DNA of 64,000 nt, from the NCBI GenBank assembly GCA_028564675.1, contig JAOVVO010000055.1, forward strand, positions 1-64,000, in the 5' to 3' direction. The DNA is from Onchocerca lupi (lineage: Eukaryota; Nematoda; Chromadorea; Rhabditida; Onchocercidae). Position 1 is the first letter of the stretch; the number at the start of each line of letters is the position of its first letter. Positions 38,659-51,728 of this stretch are shown piece by piece. A model generated the notes under the pieces. It was not told where the DNA came from. It saw only the letters and a program-made list of their open reading frames with translations, and made no database searches. The translations under genes were made by a program, and so were the position numbers.

Positions 38659-41600
38659 ATGAAGAACTCTTGAAGTTTAATGATTCTTGTTCACGACAAA
38701 ATTGTTTTAAACATTGAAAATTATGAAATGTCATAGGAGGTTAGGATCACACTTTGAATACTGGATACGATTGTGAAGTGTTGAAATTTAGAAAATTCGG
38801 CTTACCATTGACTTTAATTAGTTTTGGCGTCATCAATAATGTCCAAAAATGACAGTATTCTGGTTATATTCAGAAAATATAGATACATTGGAAACTAGCC
38901 CATTGGTTGAAGAAAATAATCAGAAATATTGCTGCTTTGAAGATATCCTATCTACAGATGCTAGGAATGATATTTTTTCAGCTGGTTGATAGTTAACTTT
39001 CAGGTATAGTTCAAAGTTCAGATTTTGTTTGATATTTGTGTCGGTCTATTTTTTCATGTTACGCTCAATTTTCAATTTTCTGCTATTTAATAAAGATTTT
39101 TTCAATGTAAATTATAATGTGTGTATGTGTGTGTGTTAATAATAGTCATATTTTCTGCCATTTCCCATGTGAAAAAAAAAATTGATTTTTGGTCTGACGA
39201 GAAAAATTGCAAATTTGTGACAATTATTTAGATTCAATATTTGAAAAAGATTTTTTGTAGTTTAGTGAATTAAAAGTTCGTAATGACTCTTTGTTACGGT
39301 TATGGTTCAGGTTTACAAATATCGATAAGACTTTGTGCTGAGTTGTTGAATGTTTCTTTCTACTATTACAAGGGTTTTTTTTATTTTGATTTTCTTCTTA
39401 TAAATTTCAAGTTTCAAAAAAAGACTTTTACTGATTTGAGTGCGATTTATTTGGTTTGTTTTTTGATAGAAATTTGGTGCAATAAAGAAATAATTTGCAA
39501 GTGCGCGCAACAAACAGAATAATAAATATGATGAATAGTTGTCGCTAAATATAAATTACCCAGAAAGCAAACAAAGTTAATTGTAGAATAATATGAATTC
39601 AACAAAATTTGATCAACAAGTGGGACAAAAGAAGTAATTGAGATTCGAAATCTATCTTATTCTTCTTGCGGTTCTCCCATATTTCTCTACTCAATTAATT
39701 TCAATTATAAGAAGGACTAATCAGGCCTAAGAGGCATAAACTTTTCATTAACTGGGCTTATAAATTTTAAAACTTATCAAGTTTTTGCGAAAAATTCAGA
39801 AAATTCACAACTGATTAGACTCATTGCTGAAAAAGAATTAAATGCACGTTGTTCACAAATTCCAATTTTCAACGAAAAAATAGCGATATTAACTGATAGG
39901 AGAACATAATAATGGAAAATTAAAGTCCTATTATACTACGATACTCTCAAGAATCGAACTTTCCTTGAGTTGCGTCACAATTGATCGTTTTATTAGTCAT
40001 CGCGCCAACAGATAAAAGTTTTCTACTTTGATGTTTTTTGCTAATTTTCATAGCGCTTTGTCAGAAATAAAAAAACAGAAGTTGTGCTTGAACATGAATT
40101 TCTGAATTACTAATTTTTCAATTAACAATCAAAATTTATGACAGTACCTTTCTTCTAATTAACGCTTATTTATGATATTACAAATTAACTATATGTGAAG
40201 AAGTTCGCATGATTTCACATTGAAAACAAAGGAATTTTGGGGTACTTTTGCGTCATAATTACTGAAGCATGCTCATCTTGTTGAGGAACACCTGTGAAAT
40301 CGGCTGGTTTTTCGATTTTCAAAAATAAAACTTACAGAATAAATTTACAGAACATTTTATAATCTCTTTCAAATGAAATGTTTTGGAGAAAAGATCACTT
40401 AAAGCAGGTATTTTCAAATTAATGAATAGGATTATGCAAGGCTTAATCAGAAATTTGTCAAATTATAGAAAATCAGATTTTATTAATTTATGCAATGAAC
40501 CTGCTAAAAATTCGTTTCGCCATTTTTTGATGCATATTGTTGCTATTGGAACAATGACTCCCGAAAAAAGACGAGGCAAATGATTGCCATTCTTTAATCT
40601 TTAAAACTTTTATCATTAGAAATGACCGAACATGAAGAGCCAATCATTATGGAAAGTAAAATAAAATAATTTCAAATTTTCAATTTACTAATTAATTAAA
40701 TAATTGCTTTTAACATTTTAAATAGTACTTTCAGTTGACAATAGCCTTTTACGAGCTCGAAATTTGTGACTTCTATAGATTTATTTCTCGACAACTGAAA
40801 TATTTGTTGATGAAAAATGCACCCATTTGCCTAAGATCAGATGGATTGTCAAGTGACTGGGATGGATTGTTGACATTTCACCTTATTCATCAAAGAGACA
40901 GTTGATAAATTTAGAATGGGACATGTATGTGTTCTCCTGTCACTTGGATTCGTCATTAAAATTTACACATAGCAATAACACTGAATGCCTATTTGTCGGC
41001 TATTTTTGTTTTTGTTCCAATTCCTTCAAGCTTAATTTTCTATTGCAATATATCTTCCTAACTGTTTAATTACTTATTCTTTGCAAGCGGAGCGGCAAAG
41101 TTCTTAAAAACTAAAAAAATGGTAATAACCAATTTCTCTAGTCGTACCATCCTCATTTTCAGAATCTGAATCGCTCTTCATGTTTGTAGCTATCGGTATT
41201 GGCATTTTCTTAGAACATGAACTAAGGAACTAAATTGCTGAAATTGAGTTCAATAAATAGATTCGAAGATATTTAATTTAACATCCCCAGAGGAATATTG
41301 AAGGCCGCATAAATTACAATTTTTCTTTTAATATAAAGTTCTATTTAGAAAACTTAGAATCGAATGATTGCACTTGAACAATTCTAACAAGCTGAAACAG
41401 AACGGAAAAAGGAATAAATTGAACTAATCCTGACAGTGCATTTCACTTTTCTTCCTCATTTGCTCAATATTGTTAGCTTCGAAAACATTCTTTTTTTCTT
41501 CATTGGCTTTTCATTGTTTGAAATAATTCATATCAAAAAACCAAATAAATTGATCGATTCTTCTGAGGAAATATGACTCCTTGTCAAATAATTGAACATG

Positions 41601-44600
41601 AAGGGTAGTGATATCTCAAATTTCAATCTTTTTTTTTTAAAGAAATTCATATCATTTATGAGAGTGGGCGAATATTTTCGGCGATATTTCTAGCGATTCA
41701 TCATAGACTTCGGTTTTTTTTTTGGTAACCATGCGAGATGATCTTTATGAAAATGCAGAAGAAGGATTATCCATCAGCACTTTATCATAATGATGTTGGA
41801 AAGGCTGTTCATTTGGGATGGAAAAGACTCTCGAAATATCATTCAGACAGTTATCATTTCACTTCTTCACTTTTGTTTTTATTCTGAAAAATTTGAATGT
41901 GAAAAAATTAGTTAGTAACTTATGAGAGTACGATGTTCAGATTAATGAATTAGACAAAGTATTCCTTTGTTAAGCTATAACACTAATCCATCAATAATAC
42001 TATCAATTTGTAATAATAACAAGTCGTAAAACGATTTTTAAATTTCAATTTAATTTTTCAAACATTTTTTTGCATGAAATTTCTTTTTTCATTGCTGTAC
42101 TTCTTTTCAGTATGATATATCACAGTGAAAACTTTATTCTACAATGAGTTTTTTTGTTTATGATTAGAGAAATATTTTTATTGCAGTCTCCAGCAGAAAA
42201 TATCTGAAAGTTAAAATTTTCATGTATTTATCAAAATTATTGATTCTTTTAGTTGTAATAGTTCCCTGGAGACAAAAAATAATTTAAAATATGAGAAATT
42301 TGAAAAAATTCGAATTTTAAAACTTCATTTTCAATTTAAAAAATGGCTCAGAATCAATTGCATATTTTGACTTTTTTTTTTGTTAAATATAAACTACAAC
42401 CTATCCTTAATCCAAATAATAATTTTGTGATATATAAGAAATGTAAAGTGAATCTGATATCAAAATCCTCTCTCTCCATTTTTCTTTTCTATTAGTCGTA
42501 ATTTCTCAAAACTCTAAGGAGAAATTGTGAAATGCATTGTGATACTTTATTTTTATTGCTTCATCAGACTGAACGGGAATAAGAAGGAAGCGGAAAAGAC
42601 ATTTTATAAATTGAAATATTTCCATATTTTCGTTACCTTTTTGCCATATTTGCTCATCAGAAAGATTCATTCGAGCAATTTTTAGCCATAAAAAAATTTC
42701 ATTTTATATTGATTTTACATAAAATATAAAATATTTTATTTCCTAAATTTCCGTTAATAAACACATTGAGATGCCAATCGATCCCGATATTGGTCCCGTC
42801 ATCTATCGTAGCATAGAATGTTGTGACAATTGCGAAGTACCATTTAATATACTTCATAATTTTTGGTTTGTTCTTCTAGAGAGCTTCTTTTATGATCTTT
42901 CATATGTGACATGCAATTGCACTAGCAAGAATTATTCGTTGCAGTAATGAACACGCAATTCTAATATCTCTAATTTATCCGAATATCTGAAATATTGTTT
43001 CCAGTTTCATATCAAAAGATGATCTTACTTCAATTTGTTCTTTTATAACGGATAGCTATTGAAATTCAGCGAACGAATTATTCCATTGTAGACAAATATG
43101 GTGGTAGTAAATTGGAAAATCTTTTTTAGCCGTTTTATCGAAAATTTCACAGAATGGAACCATTGAAAGAATCGATAACTTCTTAATTAAAAATCGAAAG
43201 TTTATAGTTCTCCATTTCCTGTGACTCATAGCATATTTTTTCAGTAAATTAGAAGGAAAAGGAATACTTGGATGAAAAACAACTTAGTTGTCTCCTTTTT
43301 CTCGTCTAATCTAAACTTGAACGAAAACACCTTCTTGTTTTTAAAACATGATAAGTTTACTGTCACTTTTGCATTTCATCGTGCATGATGGCATTCTCAC
43401 TGATTAGATTGTGCGAAATAAACGCATCGTTTTATCATTCAATGATATATTTATAATATACGATGAAATGTATTAATTCTTTCCTTATGTTAGATTCCTT
43501 TTGCTGAACTTTTTGAAAATTAAAATCCAAATATAGATTAATTAATTTGCTCATATTAGCTATGCAGCAGGAAGATAATTGATTATGCATTTAGGATTTT
43601 GAATAATTTAGCACTTTGCTAAAATTTAAAAAATGAAATTAAATATTGTAGTCACGAAGTCTAAATTAATCTGCTTCAAAGTGAGCTCAAATTCTTTAAA
43701 ATTTAATTACCTGAATGAATTCTTAGAAAAAAGCTTCAATTTCAGCTTTTCTAAAAATAATTCGTTCAATCTCAATGTTGCTTTTGATATATGAAGGATG
43801 AATTTCTTTTTGTGATAATTACAGCTAAAATTTTTTCTAACGTAAATGGTTTAATGAACAGTGAATAATTTATACTCGCATAAATCAAAAAGAGAGAATT
43901 GCAAAGCACTGAAAATCCGGGAAAAGAGTGCCATAAAAAGATTGCAAACAATTAAATTTGAAGTTATTTTTCCACTAATCTATATATTGAAGTGTTTCAT
44001 AGTTTATAATTATTTCGAATATTGAAATTTTCCTAAATATGCATCTAATTCATCATTCATTTTCGAAATAAATGTATTTACATTAATTGCAAAGTTCACT
44101 TGAAAACCAGAATTTTCATCTTAGTCTTGTGAAATCAGGAATATCAAGACTGATCAATGCAGGATTGAGTTCATTTTCTGTTGGAGACACATCAATGTCT
44201 TGAATAGAGTTGAATGATCTTTCTAGCCATTCACTTTAATTCCATATGATAATGAGCTACATTGGGTTTTAATTACCATCATGATGTCATTTTTGTCAGG
44301 TATTAAAGATTTGAATTCAATGCATTCCAGAGAATTTATTAAATAGATGGAAATATTGGAAATTACTGAATAGCTTCTTATAAAAAAGCTTAAACTTTAG
44401 TTTTCCTAAAAATGATTCTAAGATATTATTTCCTGACGTCATACTTCTCATTCTAAAAGGATGCAAGAAAGTTTGTTGTAATGAGATTTAATGATGAATT
44501 GGGATAATAACCAATGTCAGCAAAAAATTGCAATGTTTTTGAGTTGCAATTAATGTTTAGGCATGTGTATATAATTGCAAATTTTACTTTTTAAGGCATT

Positions 44601-45548
44601 TATTGATTTTATCTCGTTTATCTGCAATTTCTTTTCGATCTCTTTTTCATATTTAAATTGTCTTATGGCAATTTTCAATGAGTTGCATACGACAAGAAAA
44701 TAATTGCTATACTACTTGAACCGAATTTCTTAACAAGGAAAAAAAGATTTTCATTCCATCTGTTGTTTGTTAAAATGATGAACTTTTAGCAATTTAAAGG
44801 AATCCAGGCAAAACCTTTCTGTAGCTTAATAAAATTTCAAAAAACATTGTAGAAAAATGGTACTTTTTCAATTTCTTGATTTAAATGTCATTTTATTTAA
44901 TTGCGTGGAAAGAAATTAGATTCATATGTCTGCTGTCTTAAAATTTAACATAGTTTAAATAAAGTCAGATAGGTTAAGACTTTGAAATACTTTTTGCATT
45001 TTTATTTTTACTGCTGATCTGGCAAGCTATTCCTGTATAAGTTTTCGGGTGAATGCTTATTAAAAATTATTTCATAAATCATTTTGTTCTTTGCTGTTCA
45101 ATATCATACTCAAATTCATTTAATCATCAATTTTGCAGCAAACTATTGGAATAATATCACAGTTGATAATTAATTAGCCTTAACATTTTAGTATTTAGAT
45201 AAAATCATAGACTGGTTAATTTTCAAGCAAATATCGCTTACCTAAAGTTTAGTGAGTTCAGTTCATGTCACTTATCGTGATTGCCTGCTAAATTTGATGA
45301 ATTCAATTCGAGTCAAACGTGAAATTAGGATTAGTGAAGCGTTAGATGAGAAAGTATTACTCTCCTTCGATATTTTCTTCTTTTCAATTGTTTAATAAAT
45401 AAAATGAATGTTCGTGGTCCTTCTAAACGTACGTAAATAGAAATATTGATTTGAAGATTTCTAACATTCATGCGTTCATCATTAAGTTTTACAAATTACT
45501 GATAGACTAATTTCAGACTAATTACTGATAGACCAATCACACTTTGCA
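38659..45548. other. Intergenic stretch between php-3 and flp-24
   Basis: It contains the likely php-3 3' UTR (AATAAA at 39089) and a short GTGTGTATGTGTGTGTGTT run near 39119. No coding gene was supported. A 58-codon cysteine-containing frame at 42771-42947 and a 66-codon frame at 40383-40583 lack motifs and are not called. Confidence 0.5.
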
Positions 45549-46426
45549 ATGTCTGCATCTAAAATATTAATCATAGCAGTATTGCTTATCATTAACCATT
45601 TTTGTTTCAATGATTCTAAACGATTACAGGGTTAGTTCATTTGTCTTTCAAAAATGCTATTAATGCTTTCAGTGCTGTAAAGATAGTTCTTCTCATTTCA
45701 TAAAATCCTAAATTTCGATCAATACCATTATTTCAAACGATACAGGAAGGCTTATTTCACATGAAGTCCTTCAAATCTGCTTGACTTCTTTATCATGTTT
45801 GATTCTTAAGTTTATTTTGCTTAGCTAAATTTCCATAATGAAAAATATGAATTGATTGTCAGCAACAGGAATAATCTTCCGCAAAATCTAACTTCTGAAT
45901 GAATACATCTAGTTATTCATGAGATTTTTAAAATGATTATTGCAGTAATTATTTCCAGACAACGATTTTGCACGACAATTTTTATTTCGAGGTGGCTTCG
46001 AACCAATGAAATATTACATGAGTGTTAGGAAATCAATTCGTTTTTGTTTAAAAAATTGACACATATTTTAAAAAACATTTCTTTAAATAATTTGCTTGAC
46101 ATGGAAATTATTAATAATATGATGGTTTCGAAATAGAAAGTTTGAAAACCTATGATTTTCTTCGAAAAGTACTGGTGTGATTTCTATCAGGAAAGATTAC
46201 TGTAATTTTTATCAAGTTTCTTTAGAAGAGAAATAGCGATTTATTTTGCAAATCCATTTAAAAATAATGAAAATTTGATGTCAGCATAATTTAATTATTT
46301 AAATTTAAGCCATATGATGATGTATACACCGTAAAGCGTGTACCGAGTGCAGCAGATATGATGATACGTTTTGGGAAACGTTCTCGAACATATGATGTTC
46401 CGATTGGCGATCTCAATGATGATTAA
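45549..46426 (+). CDS. flp-24: FMRFamide-like neuropeptide precursor FLP-24
   Basis: Three short exons, 45549-45630, 45959-46023 and 46310-46426, join in phases 1 and 0 to give 87 residues. Residues 1-20 form a signal peptide (MSASKILIIAVLLIINHFCF). Residues 58-73 read KR-VPSAADMMIRFG-KR: one peptide flanked by dibasic sites, with Gly71 as amide donor, so the predicted product is VPSAADMMIRF-amide. The C. elegans FLP-24 peptide, as I know it, is VPSAGDMMVRF-amide, which makes the assignment strong. The 14-residue acidic tail SRTYDVPIGDLNDD follows. The product is secreted from neurons and should act on a G-protein-coupled receptor; C. elegans FLP-24 acts in stress-induced sleep. Both donors are GTTAG. 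Acceptors are TTTCCAG and the weaker TTTAAG. AATAAA lies at 46875-46880. Confidence 0.85.
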
Positions 46427-48927
46427 AAATTTATTCGATCTCTATCATTGACTTACAGAAAATTTTGATTTGAAAGTCTGTTGATTGATTTAATTGTGTT
46501 TGAGTAACAAGCAATTTGAAAAGTTGTATAAAATTCTATCACATTTTCAAAATTTTATCAAATTTTTTGAAAATTACCGAAAACTTCTCGGTTTTCCAGA
46601 ACTTCGAAAGGTTCTCATCGTGGAAAATTTCAACAAAACATGCCCAATTTAGGTTTTCATTTGTTTCAGTGAGAAAGTGATGCTGCAATCACGCTACTGA
46701 TGTTGTTATTATACGTATAACTAAATTTATGTTGCTTTATAATTTGGTCTGTGAATCGAAACAAATGGGTAAATTGTTGATTAAAATGAAAATAAATTGC
46801 AACAAATGTAATCAATCGATTAACAGTTGTAGAATCGGGCATATGCATTTGCAAATTTTAGACTGTGCAACCGAAATAAAGTTTTTTTGAAACATATTCT
46901 GAAAAGCTTAGAGGATGCAGCTTTTCTAATACAGCCATATTTAAACTTTCAATTTCCAGAAGTTGAATGTTCTGTTTTCACACCAAAATTTCACTTTTTG
47001 AATTTTACTTGATTTTCACTTAGCTTGAAATTTTAAAATTTCACTTCATTTCTTTATATGGTAAATTTAAATCGAAATTAAGTTGTAAATATAAAATTCC
47101 AGAATTTTTTATGAAATTCAATTTAGAGAATATATGTATTAAACATCGGCTATCGATCGATAAAGTCGCTTGCACGCCATGAGAAAAATATTAGTAAATA
47201 TTATTCGACATCAAATATAAAAAACCGGATTTTAAACTCATTTTTGCTGACATGAGCGGTAGAGAGTGAGGAGTTATTATTTTTGGTTATTTTTGGCTCT
47301 ACTCCTACATAAAATTTTTTATTGTTGTTGATATTGTTACATAAAGTACACTATATTTAGTAGAAATTTAATTAATTAAATTCAAATCAAATTAAATTAT
47401 TTTTTTGAACACACTCTATCAGACTATTTATAATACTATGAGAAAAAACAATAAATTTCGTCATAAATATACGAAAATTACCTCTATATTTTCTAGTTAA
47501 ATTCAATTTGCCAAAAATCCATAACAATTGCTTAATCTTTGTAGAGGTCGCATTTTAGTAACAGTAAACAGACCGCATGAATGGAGAATTACAAACAACA
47601 CAGACAATCTTCTTTCCTCCAAAAATCGAGTTTTAGCCATCGATTTATTCCAATCAATTTTAATTCTCTTCCAAATGCAAGTTAATTTGTTCTCTCTACC
47701 GATCCAGTTCTGTCATAAATTTGTCATTCTCGTATGAAAAATATATTTTAGCTATCGATACGTTTAGAAGATATGTTGCTGTTTATACAAAATTCAATAA
47801 CATCTGAATGACGTGAGAGGAGATAAGAGGAGGGTAGGGCGATTGATTACTTGTTTCATTTTAGATTAATTACTTCATTTAATTTATAATTTATCGTTTT
47901 GAATTTTAAAAAGACATTTGTCATCTTTTCCGTTGTCATCTTATCCGCCCATTGTATTCCCATTATACATGTGGCTATGTTTAGAATGATATCCAATAAT
48001 TCACACAATTCTGTGAATTTCTGATATTTGACAGCTTTTGAGAACTTGCTTAATTACTTATCTCAAATAGAATTCCCCTTAGAGTTGTGATTTTCGAATT
48101 TCTTCAGAACTTTTAAGTTGACTTCATCCTTCTTGAAAGTCTAAGAATTTCATTCGAAAAAGAACTTAAACGCTCGTATTATGCTTGTTGTTGACAGTTG
48201 TCATTGACAGCATTGCAATTCAAAAAAAGGGAAAAAAATTAAAGGGACGAGCTGCAGTTTTTGTTTCAATCGATTCTTTTTGGTAAAAAAGAAGCTTTTA
48301 TTGCATATGATTTTGGCAGAAGGAGATGAGAGATTACTTTCCGAGAGTTTTATCTTGCTTCAGTCGTAATTTCGATCATTCCGATGATACTGCAAACAAT
48401 GTAATAATGAAAAATAAGAATTATTCATTTTCCACTTTCTCCGAATTTTGAATGTCCCCCGGTCGAATTTAACTGTCAACATTCATTTCATTTCTGCTCA
48501 ATACTGAATTAGAAATTTTGTCTTTTTCTCTCTTTATCGAGAAATCTTCCTCAAATTTACTATCATCCTTTAAAATCGATGGATAAATAAAGTAAGCGTT
48601 TAAAATGTGAAACAATACCGGTAGCATTTCACTCTGATATTCAATATTCATTTAAATCTAAAAATATTTAAAAAATAATTTAAAACTACTGTTTTTAATA
48701 TACATTCAAATCTAAAATATATCCTACTGCATTGTACAACAAAAGAGTGCATATATATGTTTTTCTAATCTTTTTCTCGTTTTTTTTCCCCCGATTATGC
48801 TTTCCCTCGATGAGTTTCGTCATTATAAACAAATTACTGTAAAGTGGAAATATCATTTTTTTAATGTTTAAATCAAATCAGCAAGCACGAAATATCCGAA
48901 TCCCGAGCAGAGGACAGAAGGATCAGG
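46427..48927. other. Intergenic stretch before the small heat-shock gene
   Basis: It includes the likely flp-24 3' UTR and AATAAA. The rest is AT-rich with no supported gene. I did not find a clear tandem heat-shock element immediately upstream of 48928, although single GAA/TTC triplets are common. Confidence 0.45.
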
Positions 48928-50049
48928 ATGTCTCGGCGAGTATCTTTTCTATGTGATGCAGTACCAACGGTATTTACCAATCATTGGCGTCCATCAAATT
49001 ATTTGCCGTACGGAATTTTGCGATTGCGGAATGAAGATCTTCTCAGCAGTCAAGTGGGTGAGGTGAAATTCCAGAAGAAATTTATATTTGCTAGAAAAAG
49101 TTATCTTAATCCTGCAGTACTTAACAAATTTTTGCTTGAATTAGTACAATAGCTAGCGGACTGTAACAGAACGCTCAATTGGGACAGATTAGTTATTAAG
49201 TTCAATTTCATATCGTTTTTTTTTTTTTTTTTTTTTATACTTCATATCATTTAGCTAATTGAAAATTTAACAGTTTAAATTTTTGAATAACCACTTTGTT
49301 ATTTGATTGTATTTTAGATAATCGATGATGCAGAAAAATTTTCCGTATCAATTGATGCACGAAATTTCGCACCAAATGAGATAACGGTTTGTTTGCACAG
49401 AATTATTCACAGAAAATTTGATATTTTTGGTGAAATAATAACACAAAAAAGAGTTACGAAATATCTTAACTATCTAAATAAACAATTAATTAACTGTTGA
49501 TATTTTGTTTGATTGTAAACGCTAACACTAACGGATTTTTTTCATTCAATTTACATATTAATAAAAGTTCAGGTGAACACCGAAGGTAACGAACTCAAAA
49601 TTGGCGCAATGCATATTGATAATAATGGCAGGGTAAGATAATTTGATTTTTATTCCGACACTTTCCGCATATTAAAATGAAATGTATCAAGACAACTGTA
49701 TTGAAGAAGTTGCAAATTTATTAAACGCAACAGTTTTAATTTTATCAAGTCACTTAAAAAAATTTTGTTAATTCATGGAAAAAATAAAGGCTTTCTAAGA
49801 TTTCCAAATATCAAGAAATTAAATTATTTCAATCCATGAGAGAAATCGAAGTCATTTTAATTACAAATTTTAAGAAAAAGTAAACCTTTATTTCCAGTTT
49901 AAATTAACTTTTCAAACTTTCATTTAAAGAAGCAATTTGAGCGTCGTTACGTGATACCGGATGATGTAATGACGGAATGCATTGAGACTAAAATCAATTC
50001 GCATGGAATTCTCACCATTACTTTATTTAAAAAACATTTATCTTTGTGA
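48928..50049 (+). CDS. Small heat-shock protein (alpha-crystallin domain), short form
   Basis: Four exons: 48928-49053, 49318-49386, 49573-49632 and 49930-50049 (TGA), all joining in phase 0, about 124 residues. The alpha-crystallin domain starts near residue 43: AEKFSVSIDARNFAPNEI, then TVNTEGNELKI, then QFERRYVIPDDV and INSHGILTITLFKK, matching the conserved strands and the terminal (D/H)G(I/V)LTI motif. The N-terminal arm is about 40 residues and the C-terminal extension only about 4, like the nematode HSP-12 group rather than HSP-16. It should act in the cytosol as an ATP-independent holdase, although HSP-12-type proteins can be weak chaperones. The exon 1 donor is read as CAA|GTGGGT; a nearby GTGAGG donor would break the frame. 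AATAAA lies at 50469-50474. Confidence 0.85.
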
Positions 50050-51728
50050 TCCAAATTTGAATATTTTGTAACAATAACTCTCAATTACTATAAATATTGC
50101 TTTGCAATAACATCTTAATGATTTAGCAGTGAAATTATTGAGGCAATTCCGTAATGATGAGCAAAATGAGGCCTGAAATGCGTAAAAATGAAGTAAACAT
50201 TGCAAAATCCAAATAAGCGGAAAAGAACAAATATTTAAGAACCAAATATGTAATTTGTGACAAATTTTCTTTCCAATCATAATGTGCCCTATTCCATTGC
50301 ATATATTTTTTCATGATTTTTTGTGATTTTTTTGTCATGCATTTTTCATTGAGTTTAACAAATTTCCGATTTTTTCTATTCCTCAATAATTCATGATAAA
50401 TGATTCTAATGTGACAATATATTTGTTTAGCACATTTTACAATTTTGTTTTCATGCGGATGATTACTGAATAAAATTTATAAATAAAAGTTAAAAAACAC
50501 ATTAGATCTTTTACTAGAATCTTTGATTTTGCATATTAAATTGATGAAATAAAATTTGCTAAAATGATAAGACTCAAGAAAAAAAGTAAATATCTAACAT
50601 CGTAAAATAATGCAATCTGTGTGATGTCGAGTAAATAATCGAGTTAATCAATTCTGCAAGCGAGTAAAATAGAAAACAAGAAAATGTAATGAATGCTACA
50701 ATTTGGCCAGATTTTGATTACTCAGGATTTCGCTCCATCTCAATTTTATGCATTCATTTTGGAATGTCCATTGAGATCAAAATTTGTAATCAGAATTGAA
50801 TTTATGAAATTTAAAATCGGCATTTTCCTCTTCAAAAATTCATTATAAGAGGTAGATCAATACAGGAAGGACGGAGGATAATAGTTTTGTTGTCAGATGT
50901 GACATTTCCGCGATAATCTCATCATTAATGCAATTATCACTACTTGAGGTCATTGTGCTTCCGCTACAATTTATGTATTCATCATATTTCTCCCAATGTC
51001 ACTTCCTCATCACTCCTTTCAAACTTATCCGAATTTCTTTTTGTCCAACAGAATCCGACATTTTCATATCTACTTTATCCATGGGGATTGGTATTCTGAT
51101 CACGGAGTATGCAATCATAATGTTTTAAGGATCGCTTAATCAGCAGTAAAAACAATAAATGTTAATTTATGGAAATCATTTTGATTAGTCATAGACAGAA
51201 ACAGGGATGTGTTCTTGTGCGATTTATTTTACTAATGTTAACAAATTTCAACTAATTCAAAGCAAATGCAATGATTTTTCAGATCAGATTTAAAATTTTC
51301 ACCCCATTCAAGGAAAGCGAAGATAGAAGAGAAATCGAATAGATTGAACTTACAATTTCTAGTTCTTGATCGAGTTTTTCGATGATTTAAAATTACTGTT
51401 AATGTGGTTTATGTTATTTCTGATAAATCTGATAATATTTAATACTGCTTCTATTAATTTCTTTCCCGATCGTTCATTGGTAAAATGCAAGTTTCATTTA
51501 ATAATTATTCAGTTACGATAATTTTTTTTTATAATTTAATAACATTATTTTTAATATTTTATGTTGTTCCTTATTTTCTTTAGATTAAAAAAACAAGCCT
51601 CTTTCAGTATTTCATTATTTCGCTAAAATTTAACCTATTTGAAATATGTAAAAGCATAATTGGATATTCCGGAATATGATTTCGACTATGCCCTCAGATA
51701 TGATAAGCAATAAGAGCAATCATTTTAG
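50050..51728. other. Intergenic region that may hide the ZP gene's first exon
   Basis: The 3' UTR of the heat-shock gene probably occupies the first 440 bases. The ZP gene needs an upstream exon ending in phase 1 and encoding a signal peptide. A hydrophobic frame starting ATG at 50928 (MQLSLLEVIVLPLQFMYSSY) is a possible source, but I could not fit its donor with confidence. Confidence 0.4.

Noticed and set aside
42771..42947. 58-codon frame beginning MPIDPDIGPVIYRS with five cysteines
   Set aside because: No signal peptide and no recognised cysteine pattern; too short to separate from chance.
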